Shown here piece after piece: positions 19,123 to 28,041 of a stretch of 64,000 bases of DNA. The DNA lies in assembly GCA_965243215.1 (NCBI GenBank), contig CBDEUJ010000004.1, positions 1,116,001 to 1,180,000 on the forward strand. Direction: 5' to 3'. The DNA is from JAJEFO01 sp009843725. GTDB taxonomy: Bacteria; Pseudomonadota; Alphaproteobacteria; Rhodobacterales; Rhodobacteraceae. Every line of letters starts with the position of its first letter. Position 1 is the stretch's first letter. The notes below the pieces were generated by a model. That model did no database searches. It saw only the letters and a list, made by a program, of their open reading frames with translations, and was not told the DNA's origin. A program made the translations under genes and the position numbers.

Positions 19123-19211
19123 AGTACACTATCCGAATTTTCGGCTCATCAGCCCACCGGACGAACTGTCGACGCATATTTCCGTGCAGACCCGGAGGGA
19201 ATTCGCTTTGA

Positions 19212-19598
19212 TCAGGCATGAGGATCGTCGCTACCGCCCGACTGCCCTAGCGCCAAATCCTTGATGCGTTCAAGCATGTGCCTCCGGTGATCCTGCCCAC
19301 CGAAAAAGATGCCAAGCACTTGGACTTCACGATGACGCTCATCGACCAGAAAGTGGAACACGGCCCTTCCTTTCGTTGCATAACGCAGGCCTTCCATGAT
19401 CTGCGGTTCCAGGGTTCCCTGAAATGGCACATTGCCGTGTGCCGCCATGTCGTCCTCAATTCCGCGAATGCGCTCCACCGCGCGTTCGAAGGCAATTTCC
19501 GGCGCGTCACCGAAGTCGCGATAGGCGTTGAACAGGTGGTCATGGATCAGGTCAAGATCTGCATCGCAACCGGCACTGCGAACGACGTCAAAGCCCAA
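19212..19598 (-). CDS. ParE-like toxin (RelE/ParE superfamily)
   Basis: 128 residues from TTG at 19598; a TTG at 19619 would add seven. The fold reads GFDVVRSAGCDADLDLIHDHL, FERAVERIRGIEDDM, then YATKGRAVFHFLVDERHREVQVLGIFFGGQDHRRHMLERI. This is a ParE/RelE-type toxin with the common final Phe/Gly-Gly-Gln-Asp block. Toxins of this group poison gyrase or cut mRNA; which applies is unclear. It overlaps the antitoxin stop by 11 bases and follows it on the same strand. Confidence 0.83.
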   Translation of the reverse strand: MGFDVVRSAGCDADLDLIHDHLFNAYRDFGDAPEIAFERAVERIRGIEDDMAAHGNVPFQGTLEPQIMEGLRYATKGRAVFHFLVDERHREVQVLGIFFGGQDHRRHMLERIKDLALGQSGGSDDPHA

Positions 19599-19857
19599 GG
19601 GCGCGACGCTTTCTGGCAATCATGCGCTCTGTCTGCCGCCGACCCTCTTCCCCAGAAAGGAACGGGCCTTGCGCGCGGGCTTCGAAAAAGGCCCGCAAGG
19701 CGGCAATTTCCGCTTGCTCACGTTCCGTCTCGGAACGCACGAGTTCAAGACCCCGCTGCACGACTGCGCTCAGGCTCGCATAGCGGCCTTCGCTGACAAG
19801 CCTGCGCGCGAACACATCCTGACTGTCCGTGATCGACACGGACGCCTTGGCAGACAT
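19588..19857 (-). CDS. ParD-like ribbon-helix-helix antitoxin
   Basis: 89 residues. An N-terminal beta strand and two helices (ASVSITDSQDVFARRLVSEGRYASLSAVVQRGLELV) form the ParD/CopG DNA-binding fold; the charged C-terminal half would wrap the toxin. The ATG at 19857 is preceded by GGAGG at good spacing, so the TTG at 19869 is not needed. First gene of the parDE pair and likely autoregulator. Confidence 0.85.
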   Translation of the reverse strand: MSAKASVSITDSQDVFARRLVSEGRYASLSAVVQRGLELVRSETEREQAEIAALRAFFEARAQGPFLSGEEGRRQTERMIARKRRALGL

Positions 19858-20704
19858 TGGACCCTCCAAATCAGCGACACTACTCAGTAGTAACCTTAGG
19901 AGGTCCAGGTGAAGGATTCAAGCCGTCGCAATGCCACAGACAACGCGTTCCAAGTCTGGCGACCTCCTGATGTCTCGCACGAGAGTTGTGCGCGGAATAG
20001 CCGGTCACTAACCATCGGAATGTCGGAAGTCATCGGAACTCTTGCCAAGACAAGCGGACGAACGCAAGGCCGATCTTTCGCCTGCCAAGCACGCCTTGAT
20101 CAAATGACGGGAGGCACCGGGCGAGCAAGTGATTGATGATTGATCGGCATCCACGATCCTTGGAGAGATCTGAAGAGATCTCCGTCTGTCCTCGACGCCC
20201 TTGCCCAAACTTGATGCTACGAGGCGAGTCCAGCGCCATCTACGCCCCACCGGTTGCGGATACGCACTACGGGGAAGCGGTCTCAACCGTTCGCACAAAG
20301 CATGGGCGGGAAACCCGATGCCAAGGCACTCAAGACCGAATCCTCTGCCGAGAATGGAACTCCGGACGTCGTCCTGATCGCCAGCCGTCCATCCGTCGAC
20401 TTGCGCATCTGGCAGCGCGGACTTGCGGTTATGCTTCTCCCGCGTGGTCCCGTTCCAGAACATGGTAGCCATCCACACTTTAGGTCAGCCTTTCAGGCGA
20501 ACCTCACATTTGGCGGATATGACCCAATTCATTGGAACGCGGTCCGCTGCAGGCTGATGTCTGTCTTTGACGGGGAGATCGCTTGCCAAAACCAGTTTCC
20601 AGAGCTGCAACGAGCACCATAAGAACTGCTACCAGTTGACCAAAGCATTCACTTCTTTTCAAGCCGGCGGGATGCCTGACATACTCGATTCAGGGAGGGT
20701 TGAG
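19858..20704. other. 847-bp gene-poor stretch holding repeat copy 1
   Basis: It lies between divergent parD and the sulfotransferase gene. It contains the dispersed repeat described separately and, just before it, a closely spaced pair of GAGATCT motifs (about 20164-20182). ORFs here are not recognisable. The sulfotransferase operon promoter should lie in the last 250 bases. Confidence 0.4.
20182..20420 (+). repeat. dispersed direct repeat, copy 1
   Basis: About 240 bp that aligns end to end with 28611-28850 in the same orientation. The best block (20305-20420) is nearly colinear with 28725-28845 and shares a 20-plus-base exact run around the ACCCGATGCCAAGGCACTC segment. Divergence elsewhere suggests an old duplication. 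No stop-free frame is shared over the full length, so it looks non-coding or decayed. Confidence 0.8.
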
Positions 20705-22360
20705 ATGTCTGAAATGCACTTCTTTTCACCGCCAGTGGTAACGCACGGTCCTTCACGTGCGCCATTGATTGCCAGCCTGTCGGTTGGAGCAAAAGGCGGA
20801 GAATGCCTTAGGGTCAGGATAAAGCAGAACGACGATGTCTGGACGGTGACGTTCCCGGTCTCTGAAGGGTCATACCTGCTGCTTGGTTTCCACCCGTCCG
20901 GCACGGCGGAGATCACCGTTCAATTGTCAGGCCAAGCGGGAACAGTGACTTGGCCTGAAACGCTGCATCACGAACCGCAAGGCGTTCCGACCTGCCCGCT
21001 CGAAATGCCGCCGTTCCGAACGCACAAGTGTGATCCTGATCGCATGGCCGGGAACTTCACTTTCCTGACCGTGCGACGTCGGGCGGTTGGGCGCATTCCG
21101 GACATGACGATGGCCTTGCGGAGATGGTTCACCACATGGGGCATGCTTGTCGCCATTGATAACCACGGTCGTGTGCGCTGGATGCGCAAACTGGACAAGC
21201 GTGCCGCAGGAATCGAGAAATTGTCGAACGGCAACCTTTTCGTTCACGATACAGATTCCTGTTCCCGCGAAATCGATGTGGCGGGTGACACCATAAACGC
21301 ATGGTACGCCAAACACCGACCCCAGGGCGAGCATCCTGGCGGAATCCCGGTTGACGTGCGCAGCCTGCACCACCAGCCGCATCAGATGCCCAACGGCAAT
21401 TTCCTCGCTCTTTCCGGCCATTCCAAGGTGGTCAAGGACTGGCCAGCATCGGTGCATGAACCGGACAGGCACAAAGCGGACCGTGAAATTGTCGGCGACA
21501 TGATCGTCGAATTCTCGCCCGACGGTGAAGTGGTGTGGAGTTGGGACAGTTTCGATCATCTCGACCCATATCGTACCGGCTACGATGCGCTTGATGCCTA
21601 TTGGCACGTTCGCGGATTTCCGGGGGCGGCGGATTGGACACATGGGAACGGAGTGACCTACGACCCGCGCGATGACTCCGTGCTCGTGTCGTTGCGACTT
21701 CAAGACTGCGTCTTGAAGATCGACCGAAAATCCGGCGGCATCATTTGGATTTTGGGGGATCACAGCAATTGGTCGCACGAGCTTCAGAAAAAGCTGCTGA
21801 AACCCGTCGGCGAAAACTTCCGCTGGCCGTGGCATCAACACAATCCCCGCATCACCTCCGAAGGGACCATCGTCCTTTTTGACAACGGAATTTACGGCGC
21901 GCGTCCAGGGCAAGAGCGCCTTCCCTTTCACAAAAGCTTTTCTCGCGGGGTCGAGTTCCGTGTCGATGAGGACGCAATGACAGTTGAACAGGTTTGGGCC
22001 TCGGCGCTGACGGACGAGGACGTGAAGGAAAGAACCTGGGCAATGGGGGATGCCCACCGACTTGAAGAAAGCGATACGGCGCTGGTCATTCACTCGATCT
22101 CCATGCCCAAAGGTCGCGATGACATCGGTTTGGACGAAGATGACCGATCCATGCGATATGTGGCGGAGTTCCCTTCGCATGCGCGTATCCTTGAGTACAA
22201 TCGTCAGGACATTGGCGACATTGCCTTTGACGTGACCGTGAAGGATGAAACCGACCTCATCCAATGGGAGGTCTTTTCGGGCGTCCGGGTCGACAATCTG
22301 TACCCGGACCATACGGGCATCACCCTGCAAGTCGGGGACCATCTTGAGCCCGAGGCATGA
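20705..22360 (+). CDS. arylsulfotransferase (ASST) family protein
   Basis: 551 residues. ASST proteins are beta-propellers that move sulfate between phenolic donors and acceptors without PAPS. Propeller features include MLVAIDNHGRVRWMRKLD, HHQPHQMPNGNFLALSGH, ADWTHGNGVTYDPRDDSVLVSLR and WPWHQHNPRITSEGTIVLFDNG; the His residues in the HQPH, THGN and HQHN motifs correspond to the conserved active-site His set. No clear signal peptide is seen, unlike periplasmic ASSTs. ATG 20705 follows GGGAGGG. It overlaps the next gene by four bases, so they are co-translated. Substrate unknown. Confidence 0.88.
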   Translation: MSEMHFFSPPVVTHGPSRAPLIASLSVGAKGGECLRVRIKQNDDVWTVTFPVSEGSYLLLGFHPSGTAEITVQLSGQAGTVTWPETLHHEPQGVPTCPLEMPPFRTHKCDPDRMAGNFTFLTVRRRAVGRIPDMTMALRRWFTTWGMLVAIDNHGRVRWMRKLDKRAAGIEKLSNGNLFVHDTDSCSREIDVAGDTINAWYAKHRPQGEHPGGIPVDVRSLHHQPHQMPNGNFLALSGHSKVVKDWPASVHEPDRHKADREIVGDMIVEFSPDGEVVWSWDSFDHLDPYRTGYDALDAYWHVRGFPGAADWTHGNGVTYDPRDDSVLVSLRLQDCVLKIDRKSGGIIWILGDHSNWSHELQKKLLKPVGENFRWPWHQHNPRITSEGTIVLFDNGIYGARPGQERLPFHKSFSRGVEFRVDEDAMTVEQVWASALTDEDVKERTWAMGDAHRLEESDTALVIHSISMPKGRDDIGLDEDDRSMRYVAEFPSHARILEYNRQDIGDIAFDVTVKDETDLIQWEVFSGVRVDNLYPDHTGITLQVGDHLEPEA

Positions 22361-23175
22361 CGGACTTCGCGTTCCTCGAAGGCAAGACGGCTTTCGTCGT
22401 CGGTGGGGCGTCCGGCCTCGGTGCACGCGTTGCGGTCCTCGCGCAAGAGGCGGGCGCAAAGGTTGTCGTATTCGATGTTTCGCCGTCTGAAGCCGGTGCG
22501 TATCGGCTGGTGGATCTCCGGGATGAAGCCTCAATCCGGAACGCACTTGACAGGACCGGGGAGCGCTTTGACTTCCTGATCAGTTTCGCTGGCTTGCCAC
22601 CTGGCGCTGTCCCGGCGAGCATCCTTCAGGTCAACTATCTGGGACAGGTCCAATTTCTTGAGGGTCTGCTTGGCAACGCCAACGAAGGGGCAAGGGTTAT
22701 ATCACTTGCGTCGATCGGCGGGCGCGAATGGCAACAACATGATGAGATCATTGCCCAGTTTCAGGCCATATCAGACCTGTCCGAGGTCCCGGCATTCACC
22801 AAAGAGCGCCGCGTCGACGGCAAAGCCGCCTACCGGCTCAGCAAGGCGGCTCTGATCCAATGGACCCGCCAGATGGCTTTCACGCATCCCCAGAACGAAG
22901 TGTCTTTTCTTGCAGTTAGCCCGGGCCCGGTGAACACCGAACTGTTCAGACGCGCAGCAAGAAATTCGCCCGAAGCGACGGCCGATCTGCTCTCCGCTGC
23001 TCCTCGCGTCGCCGAGCCGGAGGAGATTGCGAAAGCCATTGTCGGACTATGCCGGCCTGAATTCCAGTGGCTGAACGGCATCAACATCCCGCTGGATGGC
23101 GGCGCAGACGCACGATTCGATGCCATGGGGCTGAATATGAACATCACGTTCGAAGAATGGTCGGAGGAGCAATGA
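22357..23175 (+). CDS. short-chain dehydrogenase/reductase (SDR)
   Basis: 272 residues. The N-terminal Rossmann fold has VVGGASGLGARVA for NAD(P) binding. The expected NNAG-type motif is replaced by ISFAGLPPG. Catalytic Tyr-Lys appear in YRLSKAAL, and SPGPVNTELF is the conserved post-catalytic loop; the C-terminus has GINIPLDGGADA. The compact N-terminal half and insertion before the Tyr recall 3-alpha-hydroxysteroid dehydrogenase-like SDRs. It starts at the ATGA overlap with the sulfotransferase. Family certain; substrate not readable, possibly an alcohol product of desulfation (inference). Confidence 0.92.
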   Translation: MTDFAFLEGKTAFVVGGASGLGARVAVLAQEAGAKVVVFDVSPSEAGAYRLVDLRDEASIRNALDRTGERFDFLISFAGLPPGAVPASILQVNYLGQVQFLEGLLGNANEGARVISLASIGGREWQQHDEIIAQFQAISDLSEVPAFTKERRVDGKAAYRLSKAALIQWTRQMAFTHPQNEVSFLAVSPGPVNTELFRRAARNSPEATADLLSAAPRVAEPEEIAKAIVGLCRPEFQWLNGINIPLDGGADARFDAMGLNMNITFEEWSEEQ

Positions 23176-23408
23176 TGTTGCAAGACAGACTTGTTCTCGC
23201 GCGCGCGCAAGACTTCCCTACGTCGTTCATTCCGCGCCAGTTGTCCCGTGCGCGCTTCCCGAAAGGTCTCCGCATTCCGGGATTCCGGCCCGCCCGCGCC
23301 GTTCCGCGCCTCGATAACGGTTGCCGGCACGATCTCTGCGCCGGATCCGGGAATCCGGCCCCTCTGGCGTGGCCGCGACAACTTGTGCCACCTTGGCCGG
23401 AGGAATAG
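23172..23408 (+). CDS. small ORF of unknown function, coupled to the SDR
   Basis: 78 codons starting ATGATG, overlapping the SDR stop, with an excellent Shine-Dalgarno (TCGGAGGAG). The product is Arg/Pro-rich with two Cys and resembles no family. The strong start and poor product suggest either a very small coupled protein or the 5' stub of a deleted operon gene now read into unrelated sequence. It fills the gap between the SDR and the TRAP receptor. Confidence 0.35.
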   Translation: MMLQDRLVLARAQDFPTSFIPRQLSRARFPKGLRIPGFRPARAVPRLDNGCRHDLCAGSGNPAPLAWPRQLVPPWPEE

Positions 23409-23447
23409 GCCCGTCCAGAAGAACAAAGACAATCTAGGGAGAAACAA

Positions 23448-24446
23448 ATGAACTCATTCACAAAAGTTCTTGGAGTGGCGAGCTTTGCCATCTCCTTGGC
23501 CGCATCTGCCGGCATTGCAAGCGCCGACGCACTGCGCGCGCATACCACTGCACCCGGCGCGGCGCCGAACACAATGACCAAGCTGTTGGCAAAATATGCT
23601 GAAGACGCCGGCATCGATGTTCAGGTCATCGAGGGTCAGAAACTGATCAAGTCGATGCTGCTTCTTGGGCAGGGCAAAATTGAACTGATGCCAACAATCG
23701 TTGGTCAGTATGCCCGCCTCGCCATGGGAACTGGCCCCTACAAGGACATGGGTGACAAGGGTCCGGAAATCGCGGACGGCATTCGATCGCTGATGGAGTT
23801 CAATGCGGCGACCATGCAGACCTTTGCTTGGGAAAGCACCGGCATCAAGACCTATCATGATCTGAGGGGCAAAAAGGTGTATGTCGGTCCAGGCGGCGGT
23901 GGCGCCGGAACTGATACCGAAGAAGTCATACGCCTCGTAACTGGTATGGAGCCGGGCGAATACGAAAGCTTCAAGGCGCCTTGGGGTGAAGGCATGGCCA
24001 TGATGCGCAATGGTCAGGTCGATGCAATGGTTCGCGTTGCCCCTGTTGGTGCCGCGATCATTCAGGAATTTGGCCTGTCGAAGCCGATCCGCTTCGTTCA
24101 AATCCCTGAGGAAGATCTTCCGAAGGTCCAGCCGTATCTGAAGGTTCCAGGTCGTTCGATGTCGACAATCCCGGCGGGAACTTACGAAGGTCAAACCAAC
24201 ACGGAGGCCGTGAATACCTTCTCGTTCGTTGCCGGAATGGCCGTGAACGCCGATGTCAGCGACGACGTTGCCTATACCCTGACCAAGGCTTTCTGGGACA
24301 ATGTTGACGAGATCAAGGCCAGCGCGTCCTTCCTTAGCACGCTTGACCCTCAAAACCCCTTCACGGTCCTCAACGTCAAACTGCATCCCGGTGCGCTGAA
24401 GTACTATGACGAGGCGGGGATCGCCGTACCGGACGCTCTTCGCTGA
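23448..24446 (+). CDS. TAXI-family TRAP transporter solute-binding protein
   Basis: 332 residues. A signal peptide (VLGVASFAISLAASAGIASA) directs it to the periplasm. The TAXI fold is visible in KYAEDAGIDVQVIEGQ, DLRGKKVYVGPGGGGAGTDTEEVI, and AMMRNGQVDAMVRVAPVGAAIIQEF; TAXI proteins bind carboxylic or other anionic ligands. It precedes the fused TRAP permease. Context with a sulfotransferase and an SDR suggests an aromatic or steroid-like sulfated or hydroxylated ligand, which is inference only. Confidence 0.93.
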   Translation: MNSFTKVLGVASFAISLAASAGIASADALRAHTTAPGAAPNTMTKLLAKYAEDAGIDVQVIEGQKLIKSMLLLGQGKIELMPTIVGQYARLAMGTGPYKDMGDKGPEIADGIRSLMEFNAATMQTFAWESTGIKTYHDLRGKKVYVGPGGGGAGTDTEEVIRLVTGMEPGEYESFKAPWGEGMAMMRNGQVDAMVRVAPVGAAIIQEFGLSKPIRFVQIPEEDLPKVQPYLKVPGRSMSTIPAGTYEGQTNTEAVNTFSFVAGMAVNADVSDDVAYTLTKAFWDNVDEIKASASFLSTLDPQNPFTVLNVKLHPGALKYYDEAGIAVPDALR

Positions 24447-24459
24447 GCGCCAACACTTC

Positions 24460-24488
24460 GTGCGGCGGCGGCCCAGCCGCCGCCGCAC
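24460..24488 (+). terminator. 12-bp perfect GC hairpin between TRAP receptor and permease genes
   Basis: The left arm GTGCGGCGGCGG and right arm CCGCCGCCGCAC enclose a five-base loop (CCCAG). It begins 13 bases after the receptor stop. Only a weak T run follows, so it is more likely a partial terminator or an mRNA-stabilising hairpin that raises receptor over permease expression, as known for malE-malF, than a full stop. Confidence 0.7.
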
Positions 24489-24515
24489 GCCTTTCTCGAA
24501 CGCAAAGTTGCGAAG

Positions 24516-26456
24516 ATGTCGGACCAAGCCGCCCAGCCCAGAGCGCCTTTCTTGCGGTATGCGGAATATCTGGCGTTACTGATTGGCGGCGTTACGGCCG
24601 TCATCTGCATCCTGAACGCCGCCCCCGGCTTCTTTGGTCTGCCAACCTTTGGACCATTGGATTCCAAGCAACTCAAGCCGGCGGTCTTTTTCGCCTGCAT
24701 CCTGGTCTACGTCCTTTCTGTGCCATTTGGTGCGCGACTTGGCGAAAAGTCCGGCCCAATTGCAGGATGGGCAGGCTACCTTGTTGACGTTGCGGTCATT
24801 GCCGTCACGGCTGTCGCATGCTGGCAATACTACGTTATCACCACCATAATTGACGACGCGATCTACTTCTTCAGCCCGCAAGATGCCTGGATAGCGACAG
24901 CCGTCACGATTTGCGTGCTCTTTCTGTGCTGGCGTGCGTGGGGATTGCCGCTGACCATAGTTGCTGGCGTGTCGGCATTGTACTTCTTCACTTCCGATCA
25001 TTGGCCCGGTTTCGCGCAAAGGTCTGCGCCGGAATTTGTCGAGGGCGCCGCCCTTCATCTGTGGTTCGACCTTGGTTTGGGGATGCTCGGAAGCATTGCC
25101 TCGATTATGATCCTTGTCGTGTTTGTCTTCATTGTCTTTGGCCAATTGCTCGAAGGCACCGGAGCCGGCATCTCGCTCATTCGGGTCGCGTTCCACCTGA
25201 CGCGTCGTTTGCGGGGCGGCCCCGCCCACGCTGCCATCGTGTCGTCCGGGCTGTTTGGCACCATGTCCGGGAATGCCTTGGCCAACGTCGTCGGCACCGG
25301 CGTCCTGACCATCCCGATGATGAAAAGATCGGGCTTCCAGCCGCATTTCGCTGGCGCTGTTGAAGCGACCGCATCTTCGGCTGGCCAGATCATGCCGCCG
25401 GTCATGGGTGCGGCGGCGTTTGTTTTGGCCGATATTATCGGCATGTCCTACCTGAGCGTCATTACTGCGGCGCTCGTCCCGGCATTGCTCTACTATTTCT
25501 CGCTCTTCGCGGCAGTCTATTTCGAGTCCGGCCGGTTGGACATCAAGCCCGAGAAGATTGATGACGAAAACCTGCAGGTCACCCGGCAAGATGTCATCAA
25601 CATGATCATGATTTTCGGCCCCGTTGTCGTCATGGTGGTGGCGCTGAACAATGGCTACTCGGCCGCCGGTGGCGGCGTTTTTGCGTTGATCACAACGATT
25701 GTTCTCAGCTTCGTCAATCCGGCGATCCGTCAAGCCCCCTGGAAAATCCTGGTCGCCATCGGTCGCGGCGGCCAGGTGTTTGCAAGGATCTTCATCGCTG
25801 TCGCGATCATTGGCCTTATCGTCTCCGTCCTTGGCGCAACGGGCCTGCCGACGGACTTTGCCAACATGGTGTCGCGTGTTGGCACGAACGGACTGATGGT
25901 CAGCCTGTTGATCGCAATGCTGGCGGCCCTGTTGCTTGGCATGGGCATGCCAACGCTGCCAGCCTACCTGACGATTGCCTTGGTTCTTGGACCGACGCTT
26001 CGACAGTTCGGCCTCTCAGATCTGTCGCTGCACCTCTTCGTCCTTTACTACGGCGTTGCCTCCTCAATTACGCCTCCCGTGGCAATAACGGCCTTTGCAG
26101 CGGCGGGAATCGCGGGAAGCCCGCCGATCAAGACCTCGCTCTACGCCTACCGTGTTGGGATCGTGAAGTTTCTTGTTCCCTTCATTTTCGTCTACTATCC
26201 CGTTCTTCTCATCGTCGACGAAAGCGGGTTTTCTGCCACGGACTTCGTCTTGACCCTTGTGCGCGTCGTCGTGGCGATCCTGACATTGTCATCGGCTTTG
26301 GCGGGCTTCGACACGTCACGTTTGTCATGGCCCGAGATAGCCATTCGCATCATCGCTGCTCTTGGATGCCTGATCGTTGTTCCCCAAGTCCATTGGATAG
26401 CCTTCACGGTTTGCGTCGTTCTGCTTGTCGCAAGCCGGCTTAGAACAAGGGTGTAA
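24516..26456 (+). CDS. TRAP transporter fused membrane permease (DctQM-type)
   Basis: 646 residues, all hydrophobic segments. About four N-terminal helices represent the small DctQ part; the rest is the DctM channel. Hallmarks are LRGGPAHAAIVSSGLFGTMSGNALANVVGTG, EATASSAGQIMPPVMGAAAFV, LGMGMPTLPAYL and YYGVASSITPPVAITAFAAAGIAGS. Ion-driven import with the TAXI receptor is expected. Fusion of the two parts is the normal state of TAXI-TRAP systems. Last gene of the sulfotransferase operon. Confidence 0.94.
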   Translation: MSDQAAQPRAPFLRYAEYLALLIGGVTAVICILNAAPGFFGLPTFGPLDSKQLKPAVFFACILVYVLSVPFGARLGEKSGPIAGWAGYLVDVAVIAVTAVACWQYYVITTIIDDAIYFFSPQDAWIATAVTICVLFLCWRAWGLPLTIVAGVSALYFFTSDHWPGFAQRSAPEFVEGAALHLWFDLGLGMLGSIASIMILVVFVFIVFGQLLEGTGAGISLIRVAFHLTRRLRGGPAHAAIVSSGLFGTMSGNALANVVGTGVLTIPMMKRSGFQPHFAGAVEATASSAGQIMPPVMGAAAFVLADIIGMSYLSVITAALVPALLYYFSLFAAVYFESGRLDIKPEKIDDENLQVTRQDVINMIMIFGPVVVMVVALNNGYSAAGGGVFALITTIVLSFVNPAIRQAPWKILVAIGRGGQVFARIFIAVAIIGLIVSVLGATGLPTDFANMVSRVGTNGLMVSLLIAMLAALLLGMGMPTLPAYLTIALVLGPTLRQFGLSDLSLHLFVLYYGVASSITPPVAITAFAAAGIAGSPPIKTSLYAYRVGIVKFLVPFIFVYYPVLLIVDESGFSATDFVLTLVRVVVAILTLSSALAGFDTSRLSWPEIAIRIIAALGCLIVVPQVHWIAFTVCVVLLVASRLRTRV

Positions 26457-26574
26457 GGCTGGCACGGCACCAGGTGGAACTTCAGGGCAGGCGAAATCGG
26501 CTTTCCGCAACCAGCCTGCTGTTCTTCAACGTCTTTCCGGACCGGGAACCTCCGGTCATCCTTATGGGAACGCT

Positions 26575-27100
26575 CTGATCCAGCTTCACGCCGAGGAGAT
26601 CGAAGGCCCGATCCTGGTCCCGGTGTGCGCGGTGACGACGCTCGGCAGGATCTTGCCATGGCCCGGCAGGCGCGGCTGGTTCAGCGCCTCGCCCGAGAGG
26701 TCGTCGAGCAGCGTGCAGAAGCTGCGGACCGCCAGCCCGTCCCGGGGGGTTCCGCTTCGTGTCGCCTTGGCCATCGCACGCTTCGAGACCCCGGCCTTCT
26801 CCACGGGTGATCGGGCGCATTGCCGGGGAAGACCTCCACGGCGACCGGGCAGCCGACCGCGGCGCAAAGGAGCCAGTACACGATCTGCATCCTGTCCTTC
26901 TTGCCGTCCCGGTTGTGGCCGAAGGTCGCGAGCGTGCGCTTCCCGCCCACGAGGCAACTTGAGCGGACGTCATGCAGGATGAGCGTTCCGCATGTTCAGG
27001 TGCCGGCCTGACGCGGCTCCGCTCCGTTCGATCCCGGGCTGGCGCCTCGGCAGCCAGTCGCGCATGTCCAGCACCTCGTAGCTGGCGACACAGGCAGCGG
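26575..27100 (-). mobile_element. degenerate IS1634-like transposase remnant
   Basis: Pieces of one DDE transposase lie in different minus-strand frames in the right order. They are LHDVRSSCLVGGKRT with FGHNRDGKKDRMQIVYWLLC and GCPVAVEVFPGN near 26810-26980, then FCTLLDDLSGEALNQPRLPG near 26650-26730, and finally FDLLGVKL near 26580-26600. At least two frameshifts separate them, so the gene is dead. N-terminal sequence is mostly lost. Terminal inverted repeats and target-site duplications were not found. Confidence 0.78.
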
Positions 27101-27297
27101 CGTCCAGTGTGACGGAGGGCGGTCTCCATGCTTCTCAGTGCATGCCGACGTCACGCGGACCTCGATCACAACATCCGCGCGACCGCGTCCTCGGAACCCG
27201 CGGCCCGTCCTGTCGTCGCCATCTTTCCCGTCGTACTTCGTCTTTGCCTCCGGGTCACGTTCGCCGGCCCTTCGACCGAGAACGACCCAGCCAGACG
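27101..27297. other. gene-free stretch between IS remnant and AbiE-like gene
   Basis: Roughly 200 bases without a recognisable product on either strand. It probably contains the rest of the decayed insertion sequence. Confidence 0.3.
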
Positions 27298-28041
27298 CTA
27301 GTCGGTCCCTATGGAACCTTTCGTCTCTTGCACAGCCTTCCTGCCTGACGGGCTTTCCGTGAGGCTTTCCGGACCTGACAGTCCGTCAAAGAGCGCCACA
27401 GCGATGGACTTGCACCTGTCGCGAACCGCACTCCACTCCTGCAGGTCCTCTGCCAAGCCGCGAAAAATTCGCGTTCCCTCCTGTCCCAGGTCTCCGGGAA
27501 GAGGATTGGCCAGCTGGGCCAGCAGCTGCTGCGTTGCAGACTGCCCGTTTTCCTGGGGATACAGACTGTCAAAAGATGACATGGCCTCGACCGTTCCGTC
27601 GTGTCCCAGGCTTGAAGCCAGGGCCGCGAAATCAACATGGTCGCGCAAGGCGTTCCGCTTCAGGATCAGGACAGCCTTGATGCGCAGCGTCTCGGCCAGG
27701 GACGGAACGACGACCCTTTCGCCTCGGCACGACATTTCGACCGTTTCCAGCGGCTGGCTGCGCACGAGTTGCCTTATGCCGGTCTCGATCCCGTCAAGCG
27801 AACCGAGGATCAGGACAGGCGGACGGATGCGGGCAGTCTTCCAGCCGGCCACAGACTCCAGGTCCGCGAGAACCTCGTCAAACCGTTCCCGGAGATCGGT
27901 CAGCACGTGATCCGCGTCACGGGAAAAGCGATGTCCGGAATGAAGGCTGGCTGCGGTTCCGCCGACCAGGACTGCATCCGGAAAATGCCGCTGCAAGCGT
28001 GCCGCGGCGGACACGACCTTCTCCCAGTCAGGATGACGCAT
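27298..28041 (-). CDS. AbiEii-like nucleotidyltransferase (toxin candidate)
   Basis: 247 residues from ATG 28041 (MRHPDWEKVV). The nucleotidyltransferase motif reads LVGGTAASLHSGHRFSRDADHVL, equivalent to the GGTAL...HR.S.DLD of AbiEii/MenT toxins, with D of the DAD pair as the metal ligand. Next come LAETLRIKAVLILKRNALRDHVDFAAL, the usual helical part. The C-terminus has no named domain. Related proteins attach nucleotides to tRNA ends or other substrates. It overlaps the upstream 79-residue ORF by 14 bases, the two-gene arrangement of AbiE-like systems. Toxicity is inferred. Confidence 0.75.
   Translation of the reverse strand: MRHPDWEKVVSAAARLQRHFPDAVLVGGTAASLHSGHRFSRDADHVLTDLRERFDEVLADLESVAGWKTARIRPPVLILGSLDGIETGIRQLVRSQPLETVEMSCRGERVVVPSLAETLRIKAVLILKRNALRDHVDFAALASSLGHDGTVEAMSSFDSLYPQENGQSATQQLLAQLANPLPGDLGQEGTRIFRGLAEDLQEWSAVRDRCKSIAVALFDGLSGPESLTESPSGRKAVQETKGSIGTD

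Noticed and set aside
20927..22546. 539-codon minus-strand ORF
   Set aside because: Complement of the arylsulfotransferase gene; product has no recognisable motifs.
23454..24527. 357-codon minus-strand ORF
   Set aside because: Antisense to the TAXI receptor gene, which has a signal peptide and family motifs.
26457..27300. Possibility of an intact transposase
   Set aside because: Conserved blocks fall in different frames with stops between, so no continuous gene exists.
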